From DATBLE01 sp963837265 (GTDB taxonomy: Bacteria > Actinomycetota > Thermoleophilia > Gaiellales > Gaiellaceae): DNA of 64,000 nucleotides. A program made the translations under genes and the position numbers. Numbering within the stretch: the stretch's first letter is position 1; every line of letters starts with the position of its first letter. Positions 1 through 8,492 of this stretch are shown here, piece after piece. The stretch spans positions 248,001-312,000 of the forward strand of contig CAWIMQ010000001.1 in the NCBI GenBank assembly GCA_963837265.1. Reading direction: 5' to 3'. Below the pieces are notes generated by a model. That model saw nothing but the letters and a program-made list of their open reading frames with translations. It did not search any database and was not told the origin of the DNA.

Positions 1-1
1 C

Positions 2-445
2 GTCGCCCTGATGGCGGCACGCTATCGCCGGCACCTGCCGCTGATCGACGGCGCCGTCGAGGCGGTCGAGCGGATCGCTGCTCGCTGGCCGCTGGCGATC
101 GCGTCGTCGGCGAACCGGGAGCTGATCGACACCGCGCTCTCGCTCTCCGGGCTCGAGCGCCTGTTCCGGGCCGCCGTCTCCTCGGAGGAGGTGCCGCGCG
201 GCAAGCCGTCGCCGGACGTCTACCTGGAGGCCTGCAGGCGGCTCGGAGCGGAGCCGCGGCGGGCGGCGGCGGTGGAGGACTCGCACTCGGGGATCCGGTC
301 GGCGAAGTCGGCGGGGATGCGCGTGATCGCCGTCCCGAACCCGTCCTTCCCCCCGGGCGAGCAGGCGCTCGCGGAGGCGGACGTCGTGCTCGCCGGCCTC
401 GCCGACCTGACGCCGGCCGCGGTCGACGGCGAGGCCGCCGGTTGA
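2..445 (+). CDS. HAD-family phosphatase/phosphomutase, C-terminal part
   Basis: The reading frame is open to the left window edge, so the N-terminus, including the expected DxD nucleophile motif, lies outside. What remains looks like the core and C-terminal part of a beta-phosphoglucomutase-type HAD enzyme. There is a motif II serine in AIASSAN, the motif III lysine in RGKPSPDVY, and the acidic motif IV VEDSHSGIRSAKSAG. Family members remove or move phosphate groups on small sugars or metabolites in the cytoplasm. The substrate cannot be told from this fragment. Nothing downstream on the same strand suggests an operon. Confidence 0.85.
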   Translation, partial: VALMAARYRRHLPLIDGAVEAVERIAARWPLAIASSANRELIDTALSLSGLERLFRAAVSSEEVPRGKPSPDVYLEACRRLGAEPRRAAAVEDSHSGIRSAKSAGMRVIAVPNPSFPPGEQALAEADVVLAGLADLTPAAVDGEAAG

Positions 446-508
446 GCACTCCCGGCGGCGGAGCGTGAGCGACCGCCGCGCACGGGTCCCCGCGGCTCTG
501 CCTACCGG

Positions 509-1003
509 TCAGCCGATCACGTACTGCAGGCCGACCTGGGTCTCGAGGGTGGCGCTCGCCGCGTGGAGCGAGACCGACCAGGTCTGATCGCCGACGACCG
601 CGTCGGCCGCGACGGCGCCCCAGGCCTGGAACGCCTCCACGGAGGCGCGGGTGTGCGGCCCGAAGACGCCGTCGACGCCTTGCGGCGTGGTGTTCCACTG
701 CCCGGGAGCCCCGTTGGTCAGCACCGTCTGGAGGCCGCTGACGACATCGCCCGTCGAGCCCTCCTTCAGGAGCGGCATCGGCCCGCCATCGGGAAGCGCT
801 GTCCACGTCAGCGGCCCGACGATGCCGTCGACCGTCAGGCCGGCGCCCTGCTGGAACTCCTCGACCGCCGCCTTCGTCAAGGTGCCGAACGCGCCGTCGA
901 CGACGAGGCCGAGGTTGGGCGTGCGCCGGAGCGCGCGCTGCAGCCGCCGCACCACGTCACCCGTGGCACCGACGCTGATCGTGGGCTGGCCTGGATTCGG
1001 CAC
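509..1003 (-). CDS. Peptidoglycan-binding domain protein (two PG_binding_1 repeats)
   Basis: The 164-residue product carries two PG_binding_1-like modules. The first, about residues 10-60, has GDVVRRLQRAL, VDGAFG and FQQGAGLTVDGIVGPLTW. The second, about 70-140, has GDVVSGLQTVL, VDGVFGPHTRASVEAFQ and VVGDQTW. Such modules bind cell-wall peptidoglycan. No catalytic domain or signal peptide is visible, which is odd for a wall-binding protein. I chose the GTG at 1003 because an excellent AAAGGAGG ribosome site lies just upstream; the frame stays open further upstream but that stretch looks non-coding. Confidence 0.75.
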   Translation of the reverse strand: MPNPGQPTISVGATGDVVRRLQRALRRTPNLGLVVDGAFGTLTKAAVEEFQQGAGLTVDGIVGPLTWTALPDGGPMPLLKEGSTGDVVSGLQTVLTNGAPGQWNTTPQGVDGVFGPHTRASVEAFQAWGAVAADAVVGDQTWSVSLHAASATLETQVGLQYVIG

Positions 1004-1238
1004 CTGCTGCCTCCTTTTGCGGTCGTCTGACGAGGAGAACGCTCGACCCCGAAGAATGCCAAACGCGCGCGAACGACAGCCGGCGGCCGGATGCCGAGCG
1101 CCGGAGCTGCCGCGACCGGAGAGATGAGAACCCCCGCGGTCTGCGGGGCTTCCGGTAAGAACCGGCACCGAAATGAAGGGACCCGCTCTCTGACGACGAA
1201 CGCCGTCGGCATCTGTCGTCAAGATCGAGGGGGTGCCG

Positions 1239-2050
1239 ATGGCTGCTGCGCCGTGGATCGTGTCGGACGCGTTGTGGGAGCGGATCGAGCCGTTGCTGCC
1301 GAAGGTCGAGCGGCGCTTCCGCTATCCGGGCCGCAAGCGACTGCCTGACCGGCAGGCGCTGCAGGGGATCCTGTTTGTGCTCTACACCGGGATCGCGTGG
1401 CGTCATCTGCCGGCCGAGTTCGGCTTCGGCGGCGGCTCGACCTGTCACCGTCGGATGGATGAGTGGCAGCGAGCCGGCGTCTGGGAGCGGCTGCATCAGG
1501 TCCTGCTTGCAGAGCTGCACGCGGCTGGGGAGATCGAATGGTCGCGGGCGGTCGCGGACTCCAGTCACGTGCAGGCGAAAAAGGGGGCTCCGCGACGGGC
1601 CCGAGCCCGGTTGATAGAGCCAGAAACGGCTCCAAGCACCACCTGCTCGTAGACGCAACTGGGATCCCGCTCGCCTGGACGGTCACCGGCGGCAACCGCA
1701 ACGACGTCACCCAATTGGTCCCGCTGGTCGAGCGCGTCCCGCCCGTACGCGGCAAGGTTGGTCGGCCGCGCCGGCGTCCCGAGCGGGTCACCGCCGACCG
1801 CGGCTACGACCACGACAAGTACCGCCGCGAGCTCCGAGCCCGCCGGATCAAACCGGAGATCGCTCGCCGCCAGACCGAACACGGCTCCGGCCTCGGCAAA
1901 GTGCGCTGGGTCGTCGAGCGCACCTTCGCCTGGCTCCACCACTACAAGCGACTGCTCGTCCGCTACGACCGCCGCCACGACATCCACGAGGCGTTCCTCG
2001 CCCTCGCCTGCTGCCTCGTCTGCTTCAGGAGGCTGCAGCCTTCATTCTGA
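1239..2050 (+). CDS. IS5-family transposase, read in two frames (probable -1 frameshift)
   Basis: The first frame gives a DUF4096-like N-terminal half (WIVSDALWERIEPLLP, GIAWRHLP, RRMDEW) and runs to about 1580. The DDE half continues in the -1 frame (GSKHHLLVDATG, TADRGYDHDKY, RWVVERTFAWLHHYKRL) and stops at 2050. The catalytic triad is visible as D in VADSSHV, D in TADRGYD and E in VVERTF. The switch falls on A5G5 at 1578-1587, a slippery run of the kind used for programmed -1 frameshifting in the IS427 group of IS5. The ATG at 1239 is preceded by AGGGGG. A plausible right end is near 2062, but I could not find a matching left inverted repeat, so the element may be truncated. Confidence 0.8.
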
Positions 2051-2059
2051 GACGAGTTC

Positions 2060-2072
2060 TAAGCCGGATTCT
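2060..2072. repeat. Short match to the rnpB 3' end, possible remnant attachment site
   Basis: TAAGCCGGATTCT here is identical to positions 35385-35397 at the 3' end of rnpB and overlaps the core shared by the sites at 10387 and 16875. It abuts the right end of the IS5-type transposase gene. It could mark the left limit of the whole integrated block. The match is only 13 bp, and the first bases may belong to the IS end, so chance is not excluded. Confidence 0.3.
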
Positions 2073-2092
2073 ACGCCCCGGCGCGCCGGGAC

Positions 2093-2190
2093 TGCTGGTT
2101 TTGGCTTAACCACGCGGTTTCGTCCCTGGATGGCGTTGGTGCCAAACACCGCGAAATGCCGTGGCGGTGATGCACAGGTGATAACGGCCC
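2093..2190. repeat. Dispersed repeat, copy 1 (partner at 8644)
   Basis: Two blocks match the 8644-8740 region in the same order and similar spacing: TTGGCTTAACCACGCGGTTTC against TTGGCTCAACGACGCGGTTCC, and further right GGTGATGCACAGGTGAT against CGTGATGCACCGATGAT. A shorter relative (GGTTTTGGCTTGG, GCGGTTTCGGC) lies inside the left end of the IS at 5844. The function is unknown; it may be the fossil end of a mobile element. Confidence 0.35.
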
Positions 2191-2217
2191 GGGGAGCGTG
2201 AAGCAGGTTTGCGCGGC

Positions 2218-3594
2218 CTACGCGGCGAGCTGGGAGCGGAGGCCGAGCTCGTCCCACAACCAGCCAACGTCGGGCCAGGAGGCGCCGGCGCGGCGGGCGT
2301 GCTCAGCGCGGTTCTCGATCGCCCGGAGGAGGAACTCGAGCTCGCCGCGCAACTTCGGAACGGCGGCGGCTGTACGCGGCGTCAGCCCTTCGAGGCGCTC
2401 GAGCGGCTCGTCGAGCCAGCGTCGCAGGTATTCCTCGAGGTAGCCGCTGGCGAGTACGTCCTCGTCGTCGGGGTGAAGTGTTTGTCGTCGCTCGGCCCGG
2501 TCGAGGTCGAGCGGCGCGACCTCGCGTTCGAGCAGCTCGGCGTTGCCCGCGAGGCGGCTGGCGACGAGGCCGAGCGCGTGTTCGAGCCGCTGCTCGGAGA
2601 TCGCGTCGAAGCGGAGCTCGCTTTCGGCGAGGACGAAGGTGCCGAGCCCGATCCGGTCCGGGAAGCCGGCGTAGGAACTCTCGAAGAAGAGCGCGTTCGG
2701 CGGCAGCGGCGGCCGACGGGCGAGGAGATCCGCCCGGTCGCCGGTGAGCTGGAAGCATTCGCCGGCGCGGTCCTCGCTCTCGCCGACCCAGAGCAGCTCG
2801 GGCGGCGCGTCCAGAGCCGCGAAGGCGTCGTCGGGATCGATCAGCGACCACACGGCCCGCGCAGCTACAACCGGGTTGCCCTCCGCCGTGAAGTAGCTCG
2901 GTTCGGAGAGCCTGCTCGGCGGGACGAAGCGGAGCAGCTGCCTACTCGCGGTGCGGAAGAGTTCGAAGAGCTCGGGCGGGTCATGCGGCAGGCTGTGCAC
3001 GTCGGCGAGCCGCTCCAGTTCGGCGCGCAACTCGGGCTCCTCGTCGGCGGCGTAGACAAGCACCGGCCCCCACAACGTCGCAACAGGCTCGCCCGGCATC
3101 ACGCGACACAGCACGACGTCCCACGGCACGACCTCGCGCGAGACGGTCTGGCTCGCGACCGAGGTCGAGACGCCAGTGAGCACGCACTCGAGCTCGAGCG
3201 AGCGGCAGGGAACGACGGCGCGCACGCGGTGGAAACCAAGCCGGGCGGCAGCGATCCGTGCGGCGACCTGGCGCTCGTCTGGGTCGAGATCGGTCCGGGC
3301 GAGGTAGCGCTCGATGGGCGTGCCGCCGCCGGGAAGCTCGCGATCGCAGTTGAACCACGTGAGCAGAAGCGCGAAGTCGCGCTCTTCGATGCGGCGGCTT
3401 TCCGGATGGAACTCGTCGAAGGCTCCCGCAAGCTCGTCACCGAACCGCTCGACGGACCAGTCCGAGATCGAGCGGCCGACCCGGTCGTCGTCCCGCGCCT
3501 GCCGAACCAGCCGCTCCTCCGCGAGAAGGCAGCAGTGCTTGTACTTGCGGCCGCTACCGCACGGGCACGGCGCGTTTCGGGCCGTCTTCGACAC
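2218..3594 (-). CDS. SEC-C zinc-motif protein of unknown function
   Basis: The N-terminus, about residues 9-22, carries the SEC-C zinc-binding motif CPCGSGRKYKHCC, known from SecA C-termini and many stand-alone proteins. The remaining ~435 residues are acidic and rich in Leu, Glu and Arg. They show no membrane segment and no motif I recognise, so no activity is assigned. The GTG at 3594 puts the motif right at the N-terminus, as is usual. The gene is divergent from the TOTE-type primase-helicase, with 85 bp between the two starts, so the pair may share a control region. Whether it belongs functionally with that system is not known. Confidence 0.7.
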   Translation of the reverse strand: MSKTARNAPCPCGSGRKYKHCCLLAEERLVRQARDDDRVGRSISDWSVERFGDELAGAFDEFHPESRRIEERDFALLLTWFNCDRELPGGGTPIERYLARTDLDPDERQVAARIAAARLGFHRVRAVVPCRSLELECVLTGVSTSVASQTVSREVVPWDVVLCRVMPGEPVATLWGPVLVYAADEEPELRAELERLADVHSLPHDPPELFELFRTASRQLLRFVPPSRLSEPSYFTAEGNPVVAARAVWSLIDPDDAFAALDAPPELLWVGESEDRAGECFQLTGDRADLLARRPPLPPNALFFESSYAGFPDRIGLGTFVLAESELRFDAISEQRLEHALGLVASRLAGNAELLEREVAPLDLDRAERRQTLHPDDEDVLASGYLEEYLRRWLDEPLERLEGLTPRTAAAVPKLRGELEFLLRAIENRAEHARRAGASWPDVGWLWDELGLRSQLAA

Positions 3595-3679
3595 CCCCGG
3601 AACGCTACGAGCGGGAGCGGACGATCCCGCGCTCGGGTGCCCGCAGGTGCGCTCGTTACAGTCCTCAGCCGGGGCAGCC

Positions 3680-4477
3680 GTGTCCGGAAGCGACCTTCAC
3701 CACCGCCTTGACGGAACCCTGCGCGAGATCGAGCAGCTTCGCGCCGAGAACGAGCGGCTACGTACGCTCCTCTCGCTCGCCCAGCGGACGCAGACGATTC
3801 TCGATGCGCGCAAGCCGGAGCGGCCACCCGCAGACGCGAGCTCTCCCTCTTCGGCAGACGAGAAGGTCGCACTCGTGCGCCGCCTGTTCCGCGGCCGCGA
3901 CGACGTCTACGCGGTTCGCTGGGAGAACGCGTCCAGCGGCAAGAGCGGCTACGCGCCGGCAATCGCCGGCGGCTGGAGCCGTCAGGGGCCGAAGAGCTAT
4001 CTGCCCTTGAGCAACGAGGCGATCGAGCAGCACCTGCGCGGCCGGCAGTCGATCGGCGTGTACCCGCTACACACAGACGACGCCTGCTGGTTCCTCGTCT
4101 GCGACCTCGACGGCAAGACGTGGCAGCTCGACGCGCTCGCGTTGCTCGGGGCATGCCAGGAGCTCGGCGTGCCAGCAGGGCTGGAGCGAAGCCGCTCCGG
4201 ATCGGGCGGCCACGTCTGGGTCTTCTTCAGCGCACCCCTCGCCGCCTCGGCCGCGCGCCGACTTGGCGCGATCCTGCTCCGCACGGCGATGACGCGGCGC
4301 GGGGAGCTCGACCTCGCAAGCTACGACCGGCTCTTTCCCAACCAGGACTTCCTGCCTGCGAAGGGGTTCGGCAACCTGATCGCGCTGCCGCTGCAAGGTC
4401 GCTGCCGCGCTGCCGGAACGAGCGTCTTCCTCGATCCGGCGACGCTCGAGCCGCGGCGGATCAATGGGCGTTTCTGA
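3680..4477 (+). pseudogene. TOTE-type archaeo-eukaryotic primase domain, 5' part of a broken primase-helicase gene
   Basis: A short coiled coil at residues ~10-35 (LREIEQLRAENERLRTLL) precedes a primase-like domain typical of TOTE conflict-system proteins. It shows FRGRDDVYAVRWEN, KSGYAPA, the acidic pair in FLVCDLDGKTWQ, and SRSGSGGHVWVFF. It also has the LFPNQDFLPAKGFGNLIALPLQ stretch that ends many of these domains. In relatives this domain is fused to a superfamily 2 helicase. Here the frame stops at 4477 while the helicase continues in the -1 frame from about 4455, which fits loss of one base near the CCGCGGCGG run at 4451-4459. GTG 3680 is the best start; its ribosome site is weak. The proposed role is defence against foreign nucleic acid, inferred from the family. 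Confidence 0.8.
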
Positions 4478-5806
4478 GCTCACTCGAGCGACTCGCACCG
4501 GAGCGACTCGATCGCGTGCTCAGCGAGCACGACGACGTCGCCGTCGGCGCCGCGGCACTCTCGCGGCAGCGGACGCTGCCACACGAAGAGCGGCTGCCGG
4601 CGAAGATCACGTGCACGATCGGCGCCGACCTGGCGATCGCCAGAGCTGACCTGCCGCCCTCGCTACTGGCCGAGCTCAAGCATCTGGCCTCGCTGCACAA
4701 CCCGCTCTTCTACGAGCGCCAGCGGCTGCGACTCTCTACCCATCAGACGCCGCGGCTGATCCGCTGCTACGAGGAGGACCTGACTCACCTCCATCTCCCA
4801 CGCGGGCTCCTGGCTCAAGTCCAGGACACGGTCGCCGAGGCGGGAAGCAGGCTCGCTCTCGACGATCGAAGACCAGGCGCGACGCAACTGCCGCTCGTGT
4901 TCCGCGGCGAGCTGACGCCGCTACAGACGGATGCGGTCGCCGCGCTGACGGCACACGACGATGGCGTCCTTGTCGCACCGCCCGGAACCGGCAAGACGGT
5001 GATCGCGTGCGCACTCATCGCGGAGCGCAAGCTGCCGACGCTCGTCCTCGCTCACAGCAAGCCGCTGCTCGAGCAGTGGCGCTCCCAGCTCACGACCCTC
5101 CTCGGCCTCCCGTCCAAGCAGATCGGTCAGCGCGGCGGCGGCAGGCGAAGGCTGACCGGCGTCATCGACCTGGCGATGATCCAAAGCCTCAAGGCGATCG
5201 ACGATCTCGAAGCGTTCTTCACCGACTACGGCCTGATCGTGATCGACGAGTGCCACCACCTGCCCGCGTTCTCGTTCGAGGCCGCCGTCCGGCGCGCCCC
5301 CACACGTCACTTCCTCGGCCTCACCGCTACGCCCTACCGGCGCGACGGCCTGCAGGAGATCGTCACGATGCAATGCGGCCCGATCCGCCACCGGATCGAA
5401 AGGAACGCGAGCCGCCCCGGCAACGTCGAGCTCAAGCTCACCGTCCGCGAGACGCAGCTCGCATTCGCCGACGCGGGCGGGAAGCCGATCCACGAAGTCT
5501 TCCGGCTGCTCGTCGAAGACGAGCAGCGTCTCGAACTTGTGTGCAACGACGTGCTCGCCGCGCTCGCCGAGGGCAGGCGCTGCCTCGTGCTCAGCCAGTG
5601 GAAAAAGCACTGCCACGCGCTCGCGGCGCGGCTGCAGAGCAAGGGAGTTCCGCCGCTCCTGCTCGAAGGCGGGATTGGAAAGCGCGCACGTGCTGCCCTG
5701 CTCGCTCAGATCGAGAACACGTCACGCAGCGACGCGCTCGTCGTTGTCGCCACCGGGCAATACCTCGGCGAGGGCTTCGACTGCCCCCAGCTCGACACGC
5801 TCTTCC
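4460..5806 (+). pseudogene. TOTE-type DEAH helicase, N-terminal portion, cut by an IS1634-family element
   Basis: In frame after the break, DQWAFLSSLERL continues the primase domain. The superfamily 2 core follows: Q-like LTPLQTDAVAAL, Walker A APPGTGKTVIA, motif Ia VLAHSKPLLEQW, DEAH box VIDECHHL, motif III GLTATPYRRDG, and the second RecA domain with CLVLSQWKKHCHALA and VVVATGQYLGEGFDCP. Coding ends abruptly at DTLF where the IS begins. The missing C-terminus lies at 7779-7992. The intact protein would have run over about 850 residues including the primase domain. Two independent lesions make the gene almost certainly non-functional as it stands. Confidence 0.85.
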
Positions 5807-7778
5807 CCCGAGTTCCGCACGACGTAGGCGGGTTCGGGCGTTTGGGCGGCCGGTTTTGGCTTGGTTGAGCGGTTTCGGCTTCGTCGCGCCTCGGATCCTG
5901 TAGGCACACCATTTTGGGGTCTTACCGCGCCTTTGTCCGGTGGGACTGTCATCGTGTAGGCATCATGTATCTGCGCGCGACGGTGAAGCGGACGAAGCGG
6001 GGCGAGTCGGTGCGCTACCTGCAGCTGGCGCACAACGAGCGCAACGAGCGCGGCGTGCCGGTGGCGCGGGTGATCCACAACTTCGGCCGCGAGGACCGGC
6101 TCGACCGGGAGGCGCTGCAGCGGTTGGTGGGCTCGATCCAGCGCTTCCTCGGCAGCGAGGAGACGCTGCGCGCCCAGGCGCCGGACGGCTTCCGGTTCCT
6201 GGGCGCGCCGGAGGCGGGCGGGCCGCACGTGCTCGACGAGCTGTGGTCGCAGCTGGGGATCGGCAAGGCGATCAGTCGGGTCGTCGGCGCAGGCCGCGGC
6301 CGCTCGGGGGTGGAGCGGGCGATCTTCACCATGGTCTGCCAGCGTTGCCTGGAGCCGGCCTCGAAGCTGGAGGCGACCCGCTGGCTGGGTCGCGACGTCG
6401 TCCTCGACGGGATCGCGGCCGTCTCCGACGACGAGCTGTATCGGGCGATGGACTTCCTGCTCGCCTGCTCGGAGCGGGTGCAGGAGTCGGTCTTCTTCTC
6501 GCTCGCCAACCTGCTCAACCTCGAGGTCGACGTGATCTTCTTCGACACCACGAGCACGTACTTCGAGGTCGACGTCGACGACGAAAGCAACGAGGAGGAC
6601 GAGCCGTCCGAGGAGTCCGCTGAGCAGGGGTCGCTGCGGCGTCAGGGGCACTCGAAGGATCACCGCCCCGACCTGCCGCAGGTGGTGATCGGGCTGGCCG
6701 TCACGCGAGAGGGGATCCCGGTCAGGGTGTGGGTGTGGCCGGGCAACGCCTCAGACCAGACGCTGGTCGAGCAGGTGAAACAGGATCTGGCCGGCTGGCG
6801 GCTGGGGCGGGCGATCTACGTACTCGACTCCGGCTTCTCCGGCCGCGACAACCTGCGCCGGCTGCGCGCGGGCGGCGGCCACTACATCGCCGGCGTCAAG
6901 CTCCGCTCCGGCATGCCCGAGACCGAACAGGCGCTCTCCCGTCAGGGCCGCTACCGGCAGGTCAAGGACAACCTGCGCGTCAAGGAGGTCCGCGTCGGCG
7001 AGGGCGAGGCCGCCGTCCGCTACGTCGTCTGCCACAACCCGGCCGAGGCCGAGCGCGACCGCGCCCTGCGCGAGCGGCGGCTCGCCCGGATCGAGGTCGA
7101 GCTCGCCCGGCTCGAGACGCAGCGCCAGCGCGCCAGGACGAAGGCCGAGCGGGAGCAGCACCTGCGCGGCGAGTGCGCGCTCCGCGACCATCCCACCCTG
7201 TCGCGCTACCTGCGCCAGAGCAAGGGCGGCCGGCTCCTGCTCGACCGCAACAAGATCGCGGCCGAGCAACGGCTCGACGGCAAGTACCTGCTCACCACGT
7301 CCGATCCCGCGCTCTCGGCCGAGGACGTCGCGCTCGGCTACAAGCAGCTCCAAGAGGCCGAGCGCTCCTTCCGCGACCTGAAAGGGACGCTTCTGCTCCG
7401 GCCCGTCTTCCACCGCAAAGACGACCGCATCCGCGCGCACGTGCTGATCTGCTTCCTCGCGCTCGTGCTCGTGCGCCTCGCCGAGACGCGCACCGGCGAG
7501 ACCTGGCGCACGATCCGCGCCGAGCTCGGCCAGATCCGGCAAGGCCACTTCCAATCGGCAGACGGCGACTTCACCCAGACCAGCGAGCTCACCCGCCGCC
7601 AGCACGGCCTCCACGCCGCGCTCGCCGTCCCCGAGCCGCCACCCTTCGGCCGCATCACCCCCGCCGCCACGCCCCAGCCGGCGTAGGCACACGCCCTCAA
7701 CGGCTCAGAACGCCCTCAATCCCGCTGCTCATGCGGGATCGCGCGCCTCAAGCGTGCCTACCTCGTGCGGAACTCGGG
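5807..7778 (+). mobile_element. IS1634-family insertion sequence, complete, 1972 bp
   Basis: Near-perfect 23-bp terminal inverted repeats bound the element. The left end at 5807-5829 begins CCCGAGTTCCGCACGACGTA, and the right end at 7756-7778, read on the other strand, begins CCCGAGTTCCGCACGAGGTA. They differ at one position. The flanks carry a 5-bp direct repeat CTTCC (5802-5806 and 7779-7783), the expected target duplication. Removing the element and one CTTCC restores the helicase frame exactly across DTLF-LAFPVSFKGR. Both the precise duplication and the single intact transposase gene suggest recent arrival. Confidence 0.92.
5965..7686 (+). CDS. IS1634-family transposase
   Basis: The 573-residue product begins MYLRATVKRTKRG and has the AHNERNE and KVIHNFGR-like N-terminal module typical of IS1634-family transposases, followed by a DDE core. 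Candidate catalytic parts are FFDTTSTYFEV (about residue 195), the IYVLDSGFSGRDN region (about 290), and a late RSFRDLKGTLLLRPVFHRKDDRI block, which supplies the C-terminal YREK-like motif. An Arg/Glu-rich stretch around 370-410 (ERRLARIEVELARLETQRQ) probably forms a coiled coil. The frame is open upstream to 5914, but ATG 5965 matches the family N-terminus. It is the only gene of its element and appears intact. Confidence 0.9.
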   Translation: MYLRATVKRTKRGESVRYLQLAHNERNERGVPVARVIHNFGREDRLDREALQRLVGSIQRFLGSEETLRAQAPDGFRFLGAPEAGGPHVLDELWSQLGIGKAISRVVGAGRGRSGVERAIFTMVCQRCLEPASKLEATRWLGRDVVLDGIAAVSDDELYRAMDFLLACSERVQESVFFSLANLLNLEVDVIFFDTTSTYFEVDVDDESNEEDEPSEESAEQGSLRRQGHSKDHRPDLPQVVIGLAVTREGIPVRVWVWPGNASDQTLVEQVKQDLAGWRLGRAIYVLDSGFSGRDNLRRLRAGGGHYIAGVKLRSGMPETEQALSRQGRYRQVKDNLRVKEVRVGEGEAAVRYVVCHNPAEAERDRALRERRLARIEVELARLETQRQRARTKAEREQHLRGECALRDHPTLSRYLRQSKGGRLLLDRNKIAAEQRLDGKYLLTTSDPALSAEDVALGYKQLQEAERSFRDLKGTLLLRPVFHRKDDRIRAHVLICFLALVLVRLAETRTGETWRTIRAELGQIRQGHFQSADGDFTQTSELTRRQHGLHAALAVPEPPPFGRITPAATPQPA

Positions 7779-7992
7779 CTTCCTCGCCTTCCCGGTCTCC
7801 TTCAAGGGCCGCCTCGTCCAGTACACCGGCCGCCTCATGCGTGCCGACGACGGCAAGACAAGCGTCCGCGTCTACGACTACGCCGACCTCGGAGTTCCAG
7901 TGCTCCGCGCGATGCACGCGCGACGCCTGAAGACGTACAAGACGCTCGGTTTCACGCAGAGCCAGCAGACGCTCACGACCCTCGCCGCCTGA
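7779..7992 (+). pseudogene. TOTE-type helicase, C-terminal portion stranded beyond the IS
   Basis: This 71-residue fragment begins in one copy of the CTTCC duplication and reads LAFPVSFKGRLVQYTGRLMR, the motif VI region of the helicase. It then gives VRVYDYADLGVPVLRAMHARRLKTYKTLGF, the usual C-terminal end of the family, and stops at 7992. It is the direct continuation of the part ending at 5806. The hicA stop lies 24 bp beyond its stop, on the opposite strand. Confidence 0.88.
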
Positions 7993-8015
7993 GCTTCAGG
8001 CACCGGCTCGGGCGT

Positions 8016-8222
8016 CTACAACAGATCGCGCAGCTGGTCGCGATCCAGATCCGCGTCCTTGAGGATCCCGTTCAGGGTTCCCTTCTTCAGCTCGCGGTGA
8101 AGAGGCACGACGAGGAACACTGACCGATCGGAATGCCGCAAGCGCACGTGACTGCCGCGCTGCCGTAGGACCTGCCAGCCGAGCCTTTCGAGTACCGCGA
8201 CGAGTTGTGCGCCAGAGGACAG
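8016..8222 (-). CDS. hicA: HicA-type mRNA interferase toxin
   Basis: The 68-residue frame reads as a HicA toxin: VAVLERLGWQVLRQRGSHVRLRH contains the conserved G-S-H with the catalytic histidine, followed by VPLHRELKKGTLNGILKDA, which fits the family's VPxHxxLxxGTLxxIL consensus. HicA cleaves mRNA at the ribosome and is held by HicB. The frame follows the hicB stop, and the only plausible initiation codon is CTG at 8222, since no ATG, GTG or TTG occurs before the conserved core. Either a rare start is used or the start was damaged. The order here is antitoxin first, toxin second. Confidence 0.75.
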   Translation of the reverse strand: MSSGAQLVAVLERLGWQVLRQRGSHVRLRHSDRSVFLVVPLHRELKKGTLNGILKDADLDRDQLRDLL

Positions 8223-8234
8223 GCAGCCGCCCGC

Positions 8235-8492
8235 TCACGCAGGCACGCGAAGCTTCTGGCGGATCACGCCCGACAGGAGCGGCCGACCGTCCTCCTGCAA
8301 ACCCTCCACGTACAGCGTCAACGCCTCCTCGGCGTTCGCCCTCGCCTCCTCGAGCGTGTCTCCCTGAGTGTGCAAACCCGGCAGGTCAGGGGCGTACACG
8401 TAGTAGCCCCCCTCGTCTTGGGGCTCGAAGATGAACTCGATTTCAGAACCGTCGGCCACGACACAAGTGTACGCGGGCACCTTCCAGTGCAC
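8235..8492 (-). CDS. hicB: HicB-type antitoxin
   Basis: The 85-residue product has the HicB fold signature GGYYVYAPDLPGLHTQGDTL, then EEARANAEEALTLYVEGLQEDG, which corresponds to the partial RNase H fold that covers the HicA active site. No separate DNA-binding domain follows; the C-terminus ends VIRQKLRVPA. The ATG at 8492 is the first start; a GTG a dozen codons further in would also preserve the fold. It is transcribed ahead of hicA with a 12-bp gap. The pair sits at the outer edge of the TOTE-containing segment, consistent with an island-stabilising role (inference). Confidence 0.85.
   Translation of the reverse strand: MHWKVPAYTCVVADGSEIEFIFEPQDEGGYYVYAPDLPGLHTQGDTLEEARANAEEALTLYVEGLQEDGRPLLSGVIRQKLRVPA

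Noticed and set aside
2209..3711. A 500-codon plus-strand ORF opposite the SEC-C gene
   Set aside because: It is an antisense shadow in high-GC DNA. The minus frame has a GTG start with a clear zinc motif.
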